A DNA stretch of 7,449 nt. Source: Lachnospiraceae bacterium. Lineage in GTDB: Bacteria > Bacillota > Clostridia > Lachnospirales > Lachnospiraceae. The stretch is taken from contig VSND01000117.1 of the NCBI GenBank assembly GCA_009774145.1, forward strand, positions 1-7,449, given 5' to 3'. The notes under the pieces were generated by a model. It was not told the DNA's origin, did not search any database, and worked only from the letters and a program-made list of their open reading frames with translations. This document shows positions 5,948-7,449 of the stretch, in pieces. The translations under genes were made by a program, and so were the position numbers. Position 1 is the first letter of the stretch. Every line of letters begins with the position of its first letter.

Positions 5948-7238
5948 CTTCAAAATCCCCCCATCCTGACACGAGCATGGTCACCAGACGGTCACTGGAT
6001 GCCTCCAGCTCCCTTGTAATGTCACCTTTGTTCTGGAGATACAGGAACGAGCTTTCCGGGCTGCTGTCACCCCTCCAGTACTGGATGCTCCCGATATCCT
6101 CGCCCCTGAGTACGAGCTGGACCGTGAACCAGTGGCGCAGCGCATGTGTCCCAAGCTGGTTCTCATACAGGAGCTGTCCATAGAGCCTCAGTTCCGGGTC
6201 GCTGCTCTTTATCAGGTATGGGCGGAGATGCCCATCCACCAACTCACGGAACCTCGTCCGGTAAGTCTCATAGGTCATGGCTTCCCCATTCCTGTTGATG
6301 AACATGGGGCAGTAGCCCCTGTCGAACTCCCGCCCGGAAAGGAACTCCCTGTGCAGCTCGTATGCCTTGCAGAAAGCCCCCAGGAATGCGGGATAGACAC
6401 CCTGCCTGCGCTCTTTCTTGATCATCCCGACCTCAACGTCATCATCCCGTATCCGGATTTCCTGTTCAACATCGACCACGGCGCTGACTACACGCCCGCC
6501 AAGCTCAGTGAATGTGATCCCCCTCCCCAGGGGGCTGCATTCCTGCCGCACGCTGCATACCTCCCCGGCGCGCAGCCCCGCGAATGCCTGCAGGCAGAGC
6601 CCGAAGGCGATGTCCCTGGCATAACGGAAAGCCATCGGGATCAGTACCTCAAAGGCTTTATAAGGGATATCCCGAAAGATTTTTTTCCTCACCGGCATCC
6701 CGGAAACCTGGAACACAGGGACTGCTTTAAGGAAACGCCGCCCATGTCTGTCATACGCGGCTTCGTCGCGGTACAGCTCCGGACGGGTGACCTTCATAAA
6801 CCCGCCGAACTTCCATACAAGGTTCGCCATAAAAGCAGTCACGGCGCCGATACATTTGGTGATGCTGTCCCTTCCCCGGTAGTCCCCGTCCGCTTTCTTT
6901 TCCGCTGCATAATAGTCAAAGTATTCCTGCAGCATCTCCGCTGTAATGCCGAACACATGGCGGATCCCGAACCTCCTTCCATTGTCCACCAGGACATAGT
7001 TGAGCATCCCGCAGATGTAATACAGCTTCTTCTCCGCATTCGATGAGATCGGCTTATACACCTTGAAGCCAGCATAGTCCTGAAGCCTTGTGAACCGGGA
7101 GATGACACCATAGCCATTCCGTACCACTATGAATGACCTGGAATAGACCACCCCGTCTTCCGTTGCTGTCCGGATGGTATACACTCCATACCTCTGGATC
7201 TGTTCCGGCCTTTCCTCCGGATTCATTAAATCCAACAT
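5934..7238 (-). CDS. Tyrosine recombinase 1 (TnpA-like)
   Basis: A 434-aa tyrosine recombinase, first gene of the operon and the most canonical of the three. The N-terminal ~190 residues fit a SAM-like core-binding domain. The catalytic domain shows Arg223 (AGLRAGEVCSVR), Lys near 274-275 (MIKKERRQG), His365 and Arg368 in THALRHW, Trp388 in the position usually held by His or Trp (IQYWRGDSS), and nucleophile Tyr400 (SSFLYLQNK). The Trp-to-Tyr distance of 12 is longer than the common nine. The chosen start, ATG 7238, has AGGAGG at 7253-7248 with 9-nt spacing; Met5 has no comparable site. The gene is somewhat longer than Tn554 TnpA (361 aa). It is expected to bind the end repeats and carry out strand exchange with its operon partners. 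Confidence 0.9.
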   Translation of the reverse strand: MLDLMNPEERPEQIQRYGVYTIRTATEDGVVYSRSFIVVRNGYGVISRFTRLQDYAGFKVYKPISSNAEKKLYYICGMLNYVLVDNGRRFGIRHVFGITAEMLQEYFDYYAAEKKADGDYRGRDSITKCIGAVTAFMANLVWKFGGFMKVTRPELYRDEAAYDRHGRRFLKAVPVFQVSGMPVRKKIFRDIPYKAFEVLIPMAFRYARDIAFGLCLQAFAGLRAGEVCSVRQECSPLGRGITFTELGGRVVSAVVDVEQEIRIRDDDVEVGMIKKERRQGVYPAFLGAFCKAYELHREFLSGREFDRGYCPMFINRNGEAMTYETYRTRFRELVDGHLRPYLIKSSDPELRLYGQLLYENQLGTHALRHWFTVQLVLRGEDIGSIQYWRGDSSPESSFLYLQNKGDITRELEASSDRLVTMLVSGWGDFEDDTV

Positions 7239-7247
7239 TTACTGTTA

Positions 7248-7273
7248 CCTCCTTTTCCCCGCCTCATGGCGGG
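7248..7273 (-). promoter_or_regulatory. 5' UTR hairpin beside the first ribosome binding site
   Basis: In the predicted leader, CCCGCC (7273-7268) pairs perfectly with GGCGGG (7263-7258) around an AUGA loop, a strong six-base GC stem. It ends five nucleotides before the AGGAGG ribosome site (7253-7248) of recombinase 1. No U-run follows, so it does not look like a terminator. It could protect the mRNA end, present the ribosome site, or bind a regulator. Confidence 0.45.
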
Positions 7274-7283
7274 ATCAGGCAAC

Positions 7284-7292
7284 AGTATAACA
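7284..7292 (-). promoter_or_regulatory. Extended -10 promoter for the operon
   Basis: On the minus strand TGTTATACT gives a TG-N extended -10 motif with TATACT (one mismatch to TATAAT), placing the start of transcription near 7277 and a leader of about 40 nt. The -35 position (about 7307-7312, ACCAGA) is poor, which the extended -10 could offset. A copy of CAGCGACAAAAC (7295-7306) lies directly against the promoter in the spacer, so a protein binding that repeat would be expected to repress the operon. Confidence 0.5.
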
Positions 7293-7294
7293 GA

Positions 7295-7435
7295 CAGCGA
7301 CAAAACTCTGGTCATACCTCCAACGACAGAACCTTTTTTGTCGGGCAGTGAATTGTCGCTTTCCCATGGTCAGCGACAAAACCCTCTAACGCCTGTAAAT
7401 ATGCGGTTTCCGGGAGATGAAGGGGTTTTGTCGTT
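7295..7435. repeat. Right-end TTTTGTCG/CGACAAAA motif cluster
   Basis: Six copies or near-copies occur in 141 bp: CAGCGACAAAAC at 7295-7306 and exactly again at 7371-7382; AACGACAGAAC at 7322-7332; TTTTTTGTCGG at 7334-7344; AATTGTCGCT at 7351-7360; GGGGTTTTGTCGTT at 7422-7435. TTGTCGCT (7353-7360) and AGCGACAA (7372-7379) form a perfect inverted pair with 11-bp spacing, and the copies at 7371 and 7422 form a wider inverted pair. The same motif occurs at the left end (237-298). This looks like a recombinase attachment region that also contains the operon promoter. Confidence 0.65.
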
Positions 7436-7447
7436 GCGGTTTGGGGG
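7432..7447. repeat. Candidate right terminal inverted repeat
   Basis: CGTTGCGGTTTGGGGG is the imperfect inverted partner of 215-231, allowing a 3-nt gap. It overlaps the outermost TTTTGTCGTT copy. The window ends two bases further on, so the true right boundary and its flank cannot be examined. Confidence 0.33.
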
Positions 7448-7449
7448 AA

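Larger units (their letters stand above)
215..7447 (-). mobile_element. Tn554/RIT-like tyrosine-recombinase mobile element
   Basis: Three consecutive tyrosine recombinase genes, a TnpC-like gene and a zinc-ribbon repeat gene form one minus-strand operon, bounded on both sides by non-coding DNA rich in TTTTGTCG-type motifs. Tn554 encodes two tyrosine recombinases plus TnpC, and RIT elements encode three adjacent recombinases with overlapping genes; this unit mixes both plans. The limits given are the outer edges of an imperfect inverted pair, CCCAAACCCCCGAAACG at 215-231 and CGTTGCGGTTTGGGGG at 7432-7447. They are approximate, because no empty site is available and Tn554-type elements need not have inverted ends or target duplications. 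The left limit lies just upstream of a maff2 fragment, implying insertion into an ICE. The existence of the element is well supported; its exact ends are not. Confidence 0.75.

Noticed and set aside
5948..5953. TTG start two codons upstream of recombinase 2
   Set aside because: ATG 5947 is a better codon with suitable spacing to the G-rich ribosome site; TTG cannot be fully excluded.
7309..7449. Minus-strand frame open across the right edge for about 46 codons
   Set aside because: It reads through the end motifs and promoter region, has no start within the window, and shows no recognisable similarity; probably chance.

Overview
The window appears to hold one complete or nearly complete mobile element of about 7.2 kb, inserted next to a piece of an integrative and conjugative element (ICE). 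All convincing genes are on the minus strand. The host is probably a Gram-positive Clostridia-type bacterium. The left flank carries the first ~40 residues of a Maff2-family protein, known from Tn1549-like ICEs of gut Firmicutes. Start sites mostly have AGGAGG-type ribosome binding sites. The assignment to this group is inference.

Layout from left to right: 1-214 is flank, with a C-terminally truncated maff2 gene and the start of an unidentified reading frame running off the edge. 215-570 is the left non-coding end, with TTTTGTCG-type repeats, a palindrome, a long stem-loop terminator and a possible frameshifted mini-gene. 571-7238 is a tightly overlapping five-gene operon. 7239-7449 is the right end, holding the operon promoter, a 5' UTR hairpin and six more copies of the TTTTGTCG-type motif in both orientations.

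Transcription runs right to left: three tyrosine recombinases (about 434, 613 and 517 aa), a TnpC-like helix-turn-helix/coiled-coil protein (242 aa), and a 435-aa protein of six DUF4379-type zinc-ribbon repeats. Neighbouring genes overlap by 14, 26, 26 and 4 bp, so translation is probably coupled. The plan recalls Tn554 (tnpA-tnpB-tnpC) and 'recombinase in trio' elements. It differs in combining three recombinases with a TnpC-like protein and a zinc-repeat protein, and in the Cys-rich tails on recombinases 2 and 3.

Working model (inference): the recombinases act together on the end repeats to excise and insert the element. The TnpC-like protein assists them, and copies of the repeat at the promoter allow autoregulation. 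The zinc-repeat protein may aid DNA binding or target choice, or may be cargo. No antibiotic resistance, rRNA, tRNA or CRISPR feature was seen.
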